NCBI RefSeq assembly: GCF_040643635.1
Contig: NZ_JBEYUS010000019.1
Span: forward strand, 1-64,000
DNA length: 64,000 bases
Source: Saccharopolyspora_C sp040643635
Lineage (GTDB): Bacteria > Actinomycetota > Actinomycetes > Mycobacteriales > Pseudonocardiaceae
Direction of reading: 5' to 3'
This document shows positions 52,476 through 59,713 of this stretch, piece by piece. A program made the translations under genes and the position numbers. Below the pieces are notes generated by a model that saw only the letters and a list, made by a program, of their open reading frames with translations, ran no database searches and had not been told where the DNA came from. The number at the start of each line of letters is the position of its first letter. Position 1 is the stretch's first letter.

Positions 52476-53300
52476 ATGGCGAGCAGCGCAGACACCCCAC
52501 GGGCTCGCGCACTTGGCGTCGAGCTGTGGCAGGCCAGGCGGGCCACCGGGATGACCTCCCGAGATCTGGCCGAGCTCGTGGGACGCAGCAACTCGCACGT
52601 TTCCCGTTGGGAGAACGGCAAACTCACCCCCAGCGAGGCCGATACCGCGACCATCCTCGCCGTTCTCGGCGTCACCGGGACCGAGCGAGACCGCATCCTC
52701 GAATTAGCGCGTGACGCGCTCGAACCGAACTGGGTCGCACCCGGCACCGACAAGCAGCTAGCGGCCCTGACCGAATACGAACGGACCTCGACGCAGATCA
52801 TCAACGTGGAACCGCTGATGATTCCGGGCCTGTTGCAGACCTACGACTACGCGCGGCACATCATCGCCGAGTTCGGGGCGTCCAGCCGCAGCGAAGCGGA
52901 ACAACGTGCGCAGCAACGCCTCGGGCGCCAGCACGTACTGACCGGCAACCGCCCGAAGCAGCTTCTCGCGATCATCGGCGAAGCGGCGCTCCGCTACCCC
53001 ACCTGCCCACAGGACGTCATGCGCGAACAGCTCCACGAACTCGCCCTGGCCGGCAAGCGCGACAACGTGGAGATCCAGGTCCTCCCCCTCGACCGCCCGT
53101 GCGGGCCGGCGTTGAGCGGCTCGTGGGCCTTGATCGAATTCACGCAGGCCAAGCCGGTGGTGCAGCTCGAACACTTCGATACCTCCACCACCATCACAGA
53201 TGTGAAGGCGGTCAAGACCTACCGAGCCGCAGTCGAGACGTTGCGCAAGAGGGCGCTCAGCCCGTCGGATTCCGCCGATCTGATCGTCGCGTTGTCATGA
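52476..53300 (+). CDS. XRE-family regulator with DUF5753 domain
   Basis: A 274-aa protein of the actinomycete XRE/DUF5753 type. The HTH is at residues 10-65 (TSRDLAELVGRSNSHVSRWE then NGKLTPSEADTATILAVLGV). The DUF5753 part follows with YERTSTQIINVEPLMIPGLL and QTYDYARHII. Such proteins pair with DUF397 proteins and influence development and antibiotic production in Streptomyces. TACGAT ends seven bases before ATG 52476 with no ribosome site, so it is probably leaderless. Its stop is 14 bp before the DUF397 start, or overlaps it if the earlier ATG is used. Confidence 0.9.
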   Translation: MASSADTPRARALGVELWQARRATGMTSRDLAELVGRSNSHVSRWENGKLTPSEADTATILAVLGVTGTERDRILELARDALEPNWVAPGTDKQLAALTEYERTSTQIINVEPLMIPGLLQTYDYARHIIAEFGASSRSEAEQRAQQRLGRQHVLTGNRPKQLLAIIGEAALRYPTCPQDVMREQLHELALAGKRDNVEIQVLPLDRPCGPALSGSWALIEFTQAKPVVQLEHFDTSTTITDVKAVKTYRAAVETLRKRALSPSDSADLIVALS

Positions 53301-53314
53301 AAGAGGAAGAGAGC

Positions 53315-53497
53315 ATGTCGGAGAACTGGCGGAAGTCCAGCTACAGCGGCGGAAACAACTGCGTCGAAGTCGATCAAGGAAGTGGCCGCACCGCGATACG
53401 TGACACGAAGGACACGGCCTCTCACCGATTAACCACTACCGCCACCCAGTGGGCCGGTTTCCTCACGGCGATCAAGCACGGCCGGTTCGACGGCTGA
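53315..53497 (+). CDS. DUF397 protein
   Basis: A 60-aa DUF397 protein with the hallmark WRKSSYSGGNNCVEV near the N-terminus, IRDTKD in the middle and WAGFLTAIKHGRFDG at the end. It is encoded directly after its XRE/DUF5753 partner, as in many actinobacterial pairs that behave like toxin-antitoxin or regulator-modulator systems. ATG 53315 has GAGG upstream; an ATG at 53297 overlapping the XRE stop would add six residues. Confidence 0.9.
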   Translation: MSENWRKSSYSGGNNCVEVDQGSGRTAIRDTKDTASHRLTTTATQWAGFLTAIKHGRFDG

Positions 53498-53508
53498 GCT
53501 TCCGCCGC

Positions 53509-53847
53509 TCAGTCGAGTTCGACGTGGAGCTTGACCTTGCCGCTGTCGTCGCGGACGGCGTGGGCGCGGCCGGTGCGGCGGTCGCCGCCGATGTCGATGG
53601 TGAGCGGGCCGGGCTGCAGGAAGTTGCGCCACCAGCGCTTCTGGTCGGGCAGCTCGACGGCGATGGTGGCACCGGACTCGGTGCGGCGGATCGCGACGAC
53701 GAGCGTGAACTCCCGGCCGGATTTGCGGCCCGCGTAGGACACGACCGCCATGCTCGTGCGGCCGGCCTCGGGCCACTTCCCGCACCGCAGGACCACCGGC
53801 GCGACGACCTTGTTGACCCACCGCCCGGCGACGGACACGACACCCAC
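53509..53847 (-). CDS. DUF385/F420-type nitroreductase-family protein
   Basis: A 112-aa small split-barrel protein. MAVVSYAGRKSGREFTLVVA resembles the start of the DUF385 (PF04075) F420-dependent nitroreductase family, and KRWWRNFLQPGPLTIDIGG is the next family block. Many members use deazaflavin F420; others are degenerate. The GTG start has GGAGG nine bases upstream. It lies convergent to DUF397 with an 11-bp gap and downstream of an ArsR gene on the same strand. Confidence 0.78.
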   Translation of the reverse strand: MGVVSVAGRWVNKVVAPVVLRCGKWPEAGRTSMAVVSYAGRKSGREFTLVVAIRRTESGATIAVELPDQKRWWRNFLQPGPLTIDIGGDRRTGRAHAVRDDSGKVKLHVELD

Positions 53848-53905
53848 CTCGGCACCCCTCCTCGATTCACCTGCTCGAAGATCGAGCGTACGCGGATCGG
53901 GACGC

Positions 53906-54220
53906 TCAGGCCGATTCCTGCACCAGCGAGCGCAGCACGCCGTCGAGCGCGGTGTCGTGGCGCTGCAGCACGTCGGCGCGCAGCGACACGAAGCAGCGGG
54001 TGCCTTCGAACCGGCAGCGCACCAAGCCCGCCTCCCGCAGCACCTTCATGTGGTGGCTGAGCGTCGAGGGCCCGACCTCCACCGCGAAGTCCTCCCGCTG
54101 GTGCTCGGCGCGGTCGGCGAGCACCGCGACGATCCGCAGCCGCGCCTGGTCGCCGAGCGCGGCGAAGATCCGGTCGAGCCGGACGTCCCGCAGGTCCGGG
54201 TGGTCGGGGTTGCGCGCCAT
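53906..54220 (-). CDS. ArsR-family transcriptional regulator
   Basis: A 104-aa winged-helix regulator. LDRIFAALGDQARLRIVAVL is followed by GPSTLSHHMKVLREAGLVRC and RFEGTRCFVSLRADVLQ. No CxC metal site is visible, so it is probably one of the non-metal ArsR proteins. ATG 54220 is chosen; an ATG four codons earlier is also in frame. TACTAT precedes it as a -10 box, directly beside a 21-bp palindrome that is its likely operator and that it would share with the divergent isomerase-like gene. Confidence 0.85.
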   Translation of the reverse strand: MARNPDHPDLRDVRLDRIFAALGDQARLRIVAVLADRAEHQREDFAVEVGPSTLSHHMKVLREAGLVRCRFEGTRCFVSLRADVLQRHDTALDGVLRSLVQESA

Positions 54221-54238
54221 GCGTCCCAGCATAGTAGT

Positions 54239-54259
54239 TCGAAGTTCGTCGAACTTCGA
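54239..54259. promoter_or_regulatory. ArsR operator
   Basis: TCGAAGTTCG-T-CGAACTTCGA has perfect 10-bp arms. It lies between the ArsR gene and the divergent isomerase-like gene, next to the TACTAT -10 box of the ArsR gene. Confidence 0.8.
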
Positions 54260-54318
54260 TGTATGGTGACGGCACCCGGCCGGGCACGCCGCCCGGCCAC
54301 CAGCGCACAGGAGAACCC

Positions 54319-54603
54319 GTGGAATTCCTCGTCCAGGTCGACGTCGCCCGCGTCTTCGAACTGCCCGCCGCCGAACGCGAGGACGTGATCCGGCGCGAGC
54401 AGGAACGCGGCCGCGCACTGCTCGCCGACGGCGTGATCCGGCACTTCTGGACGGTGGTCGGCAAGCGGGCCAACGTCGGCGTCTGGGTCGCCGCGGACGC
54501 CGCGGAGCTGCACGGCATCCTGTCCGACCTGCCGATCTGGCCCTGGGCCGACATCGAGGTGACCCCGCTGATCACGCACCACCTCGCCGCCGAAGCCGAG
54601 TAG
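54319..54603 (+). CDS. Muconolactone delta-isomerase-like protein
   Basis: A 94-aa dimeric alpha/beta-barrel protein related to muconolactone isomerase (PF02426). It has EFLVQVDVARVFELPAAERE, a RRE-x3-GRALLADG segment, HFWTVVGKRANVGVWVA and LPIWPWADIEVTPLITH. The family also contains many stand-alone proteins of unknown substrate, and no other protocatechuate genes are near. GTG 54319 has AGGAGA upstream. It is divergent from the ArsR gene and likely repressed by it. Confidence 0.85.
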   Translation: MEFLVQVDVARVFELPAAEREDVIRREQERGRALLADGVIRHFWTVVGKRANVGVWVAADAAELHGILSDLPIWPWADIEVTPLITHHLAAEAE

Positions 54604-54741
54604 CACTCCCCCACCCGTCGATCAAGGAAGTTCACCGCACTCGATCTCGCTAGCCGGTTCACCCCGCAGCGCCTCCCACCTCGCCTGACGGCTCCGGCAC
54701 CCTGGAATGCGACGCACCTCCGACGCAGGAAGGGCGAAGCG

Positions 54742-54858
54742 ATGGGCCGACGGGACGCAGACCGGGACGGACAGGGCACGCCGCAACCGGACAAGTGGGA
54801 GACATGGGGAACGGACGACGACGGGAATAAGCACGAGGACACCGAGAGTAAGAAGTAG
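54742..54858 (+). CDS. 38-aa peptide, candidate RiPP precursor
   Basis: A short gene with a good ribosome site (GGAAGGG before ATG 54742) encoding a 38-residue hydrophilic peptide. It starts MGRRDADRDGQG, contains DKWETWGTDDDGN and ends DTESKK. It stops 6 bp before an extended PIMT-like methyltransferase gene. Asp-Gly in DDDGN is the kind of site where PIMT-type RiPP enzymes form aspartimide. The arrangement of one small peptide and one stand-alone methyltransferase matches the imiditide class. Codon use looks coding. The class assignment is inference; it is too short for homology by eye. Confidence 0.65.
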   Translation: MGRRDADRDGQGTPQPDKWETWGTDDDGNKHEDTESKK

Positions 54859-54864
54859 TCCACA

Positions 54865-55950
54865 GTGGACTCAAGGGCTCGGTTCCCCGCCCCGCGCGAC
54901 GCGTTCGTCCCACCGGTCGTGTGGGACGACGACCCCGAATCGGACGGCTTCGTCCCGATCCACCGCGAACGGGAACCCGCGCGCTGGCACGCACTGGTCG
55001 ACGCCGACGAACCGGTCGTGACGCAGGTCGAGGACGGCGAACCCGGCGGCGGCGCGCGGACGCCGACGAGCTCGTGCAGCAAGCCCTCGCTCGTCGCCGA
55101 GATGCTCGACGCGCTGGACCTGCGACCGGGCCTGCGCGTCCTGGAAATCGGCACCGGCACCGGGTGGAACGCCGCGCTGCTGCGCGACCGGGTGGGCCCG
55201 CACGGCCAGGTGACCTCGGTGGAGATCGACCCGGGACTCGCCGCCCGAGCCCGGGACGTGCTCGCCGCCACCGGCCGCGACGTGGACGTGATCACCGGCG
55301 ACGGCGCGGCCGGGCACCCGCCCGGTGCGCCGTACGACCGGGTCATCGCCACGGCCTCGGTGCGCACCGTTCCGCGCGCCTGGATCGAGCAGACCCGCGT
55401 CGGCGGACTGGTGCTGCTGCCGTGGGGCACCGACTACGGCGAACACGCGCTCACCAGGCTGGAAGTGCGGCCGGACGGCTCGGCCACCGGGCGCTGCGGC
55501 ACGCGGCTCTCGTTCATGCGGCTGCGGCAACAGCGCAGGCACCACCTCGAACCGGACGAGGACGAACTCCGCGCGGCGCGGCGCAGCAGCACCGCGCTGC
55601 GCGGTCCGGAGTTGTACGAGGTGGTCGAGTTCTCCCGCGCCGCCTTCACCATCGGGCTCCGGGTACCGCACTGCCACCTCACCGTCGAGGACCGCGACGA
55701 GCGGCACCGCGACGTGGAACTGCACGACCGCCGCACCGGATCCTGGGCGCGCGTCGGCATGATCCGCGACGAGCATCCGTGGCCGGTGCTGCAGCTCGGG
55801 CCGCGCGAGCTCTGGGACGAGGTCGAAGCCGCGCACGCCTGGTGGCGGGACGCCGGCCGTCCCACCCCCGATCGCTGCACGCTCACCGTCCACCCCGACG
55901 GCACCCACCGGATCAGCACCGGCCCGCACCACTGGCCCCTGCAACTCTGA
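54865..55950 (+). CDS. PIMT-like O-methyltransferase, candidate RiPP-modifying enzyme
   Basis: A 361-aa protein, much longer than housekeeping protein-L-isoaspartate methyltransferase (about 210-230 aa). The central domain has CSKPSLVAEMLDALDLRPGL and the SAM site VLEIGTGTGWNAALL at 92-106, VEIDPGLAARARDVL, ITGDGAAG and PYDRVIATASV, all PIMT-like. About 170 extra C-terminal residues follow, as in PIMT homologues of lanthipeptide, graspetide, lasso and imiditide loci. GTG 54865 starts 6 bp after the peptide stop, so both lie on one transcript. The likely reaction is Asp methylation and aspartimide formation on the peptide; a protein-repair role is the alternative. Confidence 0.82.
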   Translation: MDSRARFPAPRDAFVPPVVWDDDPESDGFVPIHREREPARWHALVDADEPVVTQVEDGEPGGGARTPTSSCSKPSLVAEMLDALDLRPGLRVLEIGTGTGWNAALLRDRVGPHGQVTSVEIDPGLAARARDVLAATGRDVDVITGDGAAGHPPGAPYDRVIATASVRTVPRAWIEQTRVGGLVLLPWGTDYGEHALTRLEVRPDGSATGRCGTRLSFMRLRQQRRHHLEPDEDELRAARRSSTALRGPELYEVVEFSRAAFTIGLRVPHCHLTVEDRDERHRDVELHDRRTGSWARVGMIRDEHPWPVLQLGPRELWDEVEAAHAWWRDAGRPTPDRCTLTVHPDGTHRISTGPHHWPLQL

Positions 55951-55952
55951 CC

Positions 55953-56003
55953 AGGTGAGTGGCCCACCCGACCGACCACACCAGGCCAATGGGCCACTCA
56001 CCT
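55953..56003. terminator. Tandem hairpin 1
   Basis: AGGTGAGTGGCCCA (55953-55966) pairs perfectly with 55990-56003. It is the first of two tandem units of about 63 bp between the convergent methyltransferase and pyruvate dehydrogenase E2 genes. Confidence 0.75.
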
Positions 56004-56013
56004 AGAACTGTGA

Positions 56014-56068
56014 CCAGGTGAGTGGCCCATTCGACCAACGAGACGGGGCTGGTGGGCCACTCACCTGG
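56014..56068. terminator. Tandem hairpin 2
   Basis: CCAGGTGAGTGGCCCA (56014-56029) pairs perfectly with 56053-56068 (16 bp). The arms repeat those of hairpin 1 while the loop differs. Confidence 0.75.
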
Positions 56069-56128
56069 AACGAGCGACGGCCCGCTCACCCCGGAGCACG
56101 GGGCGGGCGGGCCGTCGGAGTTCGCGCG

Positions 56129-57394
56129 TCAGGCGATGATGCGCAGCGGGTCCTCCAGCAGCGCGGTGAACTGCTGCAGGAACGCGGCACCCACGGCACC
56201 GTCGATCGCGCGGTGGTCGGCGGACAGCGTCACCCGCAGGATCTTGCGGGCCACCACCTCGCCGTCGCGCAGCTGCAGCTCGTCCTTCGCCGCACCCACC
56301 GCGAGGATCGCCGCCTCCGGCGGGTTGATCACCGCGGAGAACTGCTCGATGCCGAACATGCCCAGGTTCGAGATGGTGAAGGTGCCACCGGACATCTCGT
56401 CCAGCTTCAGCTTGCCCTCGCGGGCGCGCCCGGCCTTCTCCCGGCCCTCGGTGGCGATCTCCGAGACGCTCTTGCGGTCCGCGTCCGGGATGACCGGCAC
56501 GATCAGGCCGTCCTCGATGGCCACCGCGACGCCCAGGTTGATCCGCTTGTGCTTGATCAGCTTGTCGCCGCCGAAGGACACGTTCACCGACGGGTTCGCG
56601 CGCAGCGCCGTGGCGACCGCCTTCACCACCAGGTCGTTGATGCTGACCTTCGGGCCGCCCGCCGCCTGCAGCCGCTCGTTGAGCGTCGCGCGGAACGCGA
56701 CCAGCTCGGTCACGTCGATCGCGCTGGTCAGGTAGAAGTGCGGGGCCTGCTGCTTGCTCTCGGTGAGCCGCTTCGCGGTGACCTTGCGGATGTTGCTCAG
56801 CGGCACCTCCTCCGCGTCCGCGGGCGTCGCCACCTGCTGGACCGGAGCCGGAGCCGCGGCGGGCGCGGCCGGAGCCGGCGCGGCCGCCGGGGCCGAGGAG
56901 GCGGCGGCCTCGATGTCGGACCGGATGATCCGGCCACCGGGACCGGAACCCCGCACCGCGGCGAGATCCACCCCGAGGTCCTTCGCGACGGCCTTCGCCA
57001 GCGGCGACGCCTTCGGCTTGGAGCCCTCGGCGACCGAGCTGCCGTTCGTCGGCGCGGCGGGCTCGGCGGGTTCCTCCGCCGGAGCGGCGGCCGGAGCGGC
57101 CTCGGCCGGCTTCTCGGCGGCCGGAGCAGGAGCACCTGCCGACTCCGCCGCAGCACCCGAACCGTCGCCGACCACGGCGATCGGCGTGCCGATCGGAACC
57201 GTCTGCCCCTCCTCGACCAGCAGCTTCTCCAGCACGCCTGCGTCGAAGGCCTCCAGCTCCATGATGGCCTTGTCGGTCTCGATGTCCGCGACGACCTCGC
57301 CGCGCTCGATCGAATCGCCCACCTTCTTGCGCCAGGCGGCGATGACGCCTTCCTCCATGGTGTCGGACAGGCGGGGCATCTGGATCTCAGTCAT
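56129..57394 (-). CDS. pdhC: Dihydrolipoamide acetyltransferase (pyruvate dehydrogenase E2)
   Basis: A 421-aa E2 protein. One lipoyl domain (1-78) has the lipoylated K42 in ETDKAIMELEAF. An Ala/Pro-rich linker follows, then the subunit-binding domain (SPLAKAVAKDLGVDLAAVRG with GSGPGGRI), a second linker, and the acyltransferase core ending with DHRAIDGAVGA containing the catalytic His and Asp. It forms the core of the complex and passes acetyl groups to CoA. ATG 57394 has GAGGA upstream. It is the last gene of the E3-E1alpha-E1beta-E2 operon, before tandem hairpins. Confidence 0.9.
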   Translation of the reverse strand: MTEIQMPRLSDTMEEGVIAAWRKKVGDSIERGEVVADIETDKAIMELEAFDAGVLEKLLVEEGQTVPIGTPIAVVGDGSGAAAESAGAPAPAAEKPAEAAPAAAPAEEPAEPAAPTNGSSVAEGSKPKASPLAKAVAKDLGVDLAAVRGSGPGGRIIRSDIEAAASSAPAAAPAPAAPAAAPAPVQQVATPADAEEVPLSNIRKVTAKRLTESKQQAPHFYLTSAIDVTELVAFRATLNERLQAAGGPKVSINDLVVKAVATALRANPSVNVSFGGDKLIKHKRINLGVAVAIEDGLIVPVIPDADRKSVSEIATEGREKAGRAREGKLKLDEMSGGTFTISNLGMFGIEQFSAVINPPEAAILAVGAAKDELQLRDGEVVARKILRVTLSADHRAIDGAVGAAFLQQFTALLEDPLRIIA

Positions 57395-57486
57395 CTGCAC
57401 ATTCCTCGGGAACTCTCAAGAATTCATGGTGAACCGGCTCGTCGTGGCTCCCGGGGTCCGACCCGAACGCACGACCCAGGTCGAGC

Positions 57487-58482
57487 TCAGCGGCGGCGGC
57501 CGACGGCGTCGAGAGTCTCGCGCACCGCCGTCGTGAGCGACTCGGCGGACGGCAGCGCGGCCCGCTCCAGCGGCTTCGCGTACGGCAGCGGCACCTCCGC
57601 GGCCGCGACGCGGCGCACCGGGGCGTCCAGGTAGTCGAACGCGCCGTCCGAGATGGAGGCGGCGATCTCCGCGCCGATCCCGTAGGTCAGCCAGTCGTCC
57701 TCGGCGACCACCGCGCACCCGGTCTTGCGCACCGAGTTCACGATCGTCTCCCGGTCCAGCGGGCGCAGGCTGCGCAGGTCCACGACCTCCGCGTTGATGC
57801 CGTCCTCGTCGTGCAGCTTCTCCGCGACCTGGGTGGCCACGCCCGCCATCCGCGAGTAGCCGATGATCGTGATGTCGCTGCCCTCGCGGGTCACCGCGGC
57901 CTTGCCGATCTCGGCGGGCTCCACGTGGTCCGGGACCTCGCCCTTGGTGTTGTAGAGCGCCAGGTTCTCCAGGAACAGCACCGGGTCGTCATCCCGGATC
58001 GAGGCCAGCAGCAGCGCCTTCGCGTCCGCGGGCGTGCTCGGCGCCACGACCTTCAGGCCCGGCACGAACGCGTAGTACAGCTCGATGTTCTGCGAGTGGG
58101 TCGCACCGAGCTGCTGGCCGCCGCCACCGGGCGTGCGCAGCACCATCGGCACGCTGGTCTGGCCGCCGAACATGCCGTAGATCTTCGCCGCGTGGTTGAC
58201 GATCTGGTCCAGCGCCACCAGCGAGAAGTTGATCGTCATGAGCTCCACGACCGGGCGCAGCCCCAGCATCGCGGCGCCCACCGCGGCACCGACGAAGCCC
58301 TCCTCCGCGATCGGGGTGTCGCGCACCCGCTTCTCGCCGAACTCCTTCAGCAGCCCGGCGGTGATCTTGTAGGAGCCCTCGAAGACGCCGATCTCCTCAC
58401 CGATGAGGAACACGTCGTCGTCGCGGTGCATCTCGTCGCGCAGGGTGTCGTGCAGCGCCTGGCGGTAGGTGATGACGGCCAA
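57487..58482 (-). CDS. pdhB: Pyruvate dehydrogenase E1 component, beta subunit
   Basis: A 331-aa transketolase-like beta subunit. It starts AVITYRQALHDTLRDEM and has DVFLIGEEIGVFEGSYKIT, RVRDTPIAEEGFVGAAVGAA, GGGGQQLGATHSQNIE, and the C-terminal domain with SEV-like AEVVDLRSLRPLD. Pairs with E1alpha to decarboxylate pyruvate using TPP. TTG 58482 is used because GGAG lies nine bases upstream and homology starts there; a 12-codon extension is unlikely. A branched-chain E1beta is possible but the alpha subunit looks pyruvate-type. Confidence 0.9.
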   Translation of the reverse strand: MAVITYRQALHDTLRDEMHRDDDVFLIGEEIGVFEGSYKITAGLLKEFGEKRVRDTPIAEEGFVGAAVGAAMLGLRPVVELMTINFSLVALDQIVNHAAKIYGMFGGQTSVPMVLRTPGGGGQQLGATHSQNIELYYAFVPGLKVVAPSTPADAKALLLASIRDDDPVLFLENLALYNTKGEVPDHVEPAEIGKAAVTREGSDITIIGYSRMAGVATQVAEKLHDEDGINAEVVDLRSLRPLDRETIVNSVRKTGCAVVAEDDWLTYGIGAEIAASISDGAFDYLDAPVRRVAAAEVPLPYAKPLERAALPSAESLTTAVRETLDAVGRRR

Positions 58483-58577
58483 GAGTCGTTTCTCCAGAAG
58501 ACATGCCACCGGCGGCACCCGGCGGGGTCACCGCCGAGCGCCGCGCGGCGACTCGAAAGGAAGGGGTGCGGGTCGCC

Positions 58578-59675
58578 TCAGAACACCGGGTCGGCGGGCA
58601 GCCGGCGGGAGTCGTTGGCGACCGGGGTGGCGTAGGTGTAGTCGAACAGCGTCGAGACCTCGGGGTGCGGGCTGTCGTCGGCGAAGGCCACCGCCGCGTC
58701 CGCGTCGGCCTGCGCGAGCCGCTCGATCTCCTGCGCGCCGTCCTCGTCGAGCACACCGGCCTCGACCAGCCGCGCCCGGAAGTTCACCACCGGGTCGTGC
58801 TCGCGGGCCTCCTGCACCGACTCCTCGCTGCGGTACTTCGCCGGGTCCACCACCGAGTGGCCCTTGAGGCGGTGGCTGACCGCCTCCAGCAGCGCCGGGC
58901 CGCCCGACTCGCGGGCCCGCTCCACCAAGCGCGCCGCCGCGTCGCGGACCGCCAGCACGTCGTTGCCGTCCACCCGCTCGCCGTGCATCCGGTACGCCGA
59001 AGCGCGCTTGTACAGCTCCGACTCCGCGGAGGACTTCTCCACCGTGGTGCCCATGCCCAGGAAGTTGTTCACCACCACGAACACCACCGGCAGGTTCCAC
59101 AGCGCCGCGATGTTCAGTGCCTCGTGGAACGCACCGATGTTGGTGGTGCCGTCGCCCATCTGGCACATCACGACCTGGTCGCCACCGCGGTAGTCGATCG
59201 CCATCGCCGCGCCGGTCGCCAGCGGGATCTGGCCGCCGACGATGCCGTAGCCGCCGAGCAGCCCGGCCTCCACGTCGAACATGTGCATCGAGCCGCCCCA
59301 GCCCTTGGAGGTACCGGTGGTGCGGCCGTACAGCTCGGCCATCACGCGGCCGGGCTCGATGCCCTTGGCCAGCGCGTAACCGTGCTCGCGGTAGTTCGTG
59401 AACAGCAGGTCCGTCTTGCGCAGCGCCGACATCAGGCCGACGACGGTGGCCTCCTCACCCAGGTTCAGGTGGCAGTAGCCACCGATCTTGGCCTGGGTGT
59501 AGCCCTGCGCGGCCCGCTCCTCGAAGCGGCGGATCAGCGTCATCTGCTGGAAGTAGCCGCGCAGCAGCTCGGCCGACTCGCCGGAGAACGCGCCGGACTT
59601 GGCCGACTTCGCCGTGCTGCGGCGGGTCGTCTTCGCGCGGGTGGCGGGCTTGGTGCGGGTCGCGGTCTCAGCCAT
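58578..59675 (-). CDS. pdhA: Pyruvate dehydrogenase E1 component, alpha subunit
   Basis: A 365-aa TPP-binding E1alpha of the mitochondrial-like PDH type. Residues 1-30 are an unusual Lys/Arg/Thr/Ala-rich basic tail. The core has GGYCHLNLGEEATVVGLMSA, FTNYREHGYALAKG, KGWGGSMHMFDVE, and the TPP motif GDGTTNIGAFHEALN running to VVVNN. The HRLKGHSVVDP phosphorylation-loop-like region is present. The enzyme makes acetyl groups from pyruvate in an alpha2beta2 tetramer, unlike the single-chain AceE usual in actinobacteria. ATG 59675 has AAAGGG upstream. Confidence 0.9.
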   Translation of the reverse strand: MAETATRTKPATRAKTTRRSTAKSAKSGAFSGESAELLRGYFQQMTLIRRFEERAAQGYTQAKIGGYCHLNLGEEATVVGLMSALRKTDLLFTNYREHGYALAKGIEPGRVMAELYGRTTGTSKGWGGSMHMFDVEAGLLGGYGIVGGQIPLATGAAMAIDYRGGDQVVMCQMGDGTTNIGAFHEALNIAALWNLPVVFVVVNNFLGMGTTVEKSSAESELYKRASAYRMHGERVDGNDVLAVRDAAARLVERARESGGPALLEAVSHRLKGHSVVDPAKYRSEESVQEAREHDPVVNFRARLVEAGVLDEDGAQEIERLAQADADAAVAFADDSPHPEVSTLFDYTYATPVANDSRRLPADPVF

Positions 59676-59713
59676 CACGGAACCCTTTCGGTGCGAGGAG
59701 CGGAACGGGTGGA

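Noticed and set aside
53297..53314. Earlier ATG for the DUF397 gene
   Set aside because: Possible by overlap with the XRE stop, but family members begin at the MSENWRKSS position and GAGG precedes it.
55953..56068. CRISPR-like repeat
   Set aside because: Only two units, each self-complementary with a short loop; no cas genes or regular spacers.
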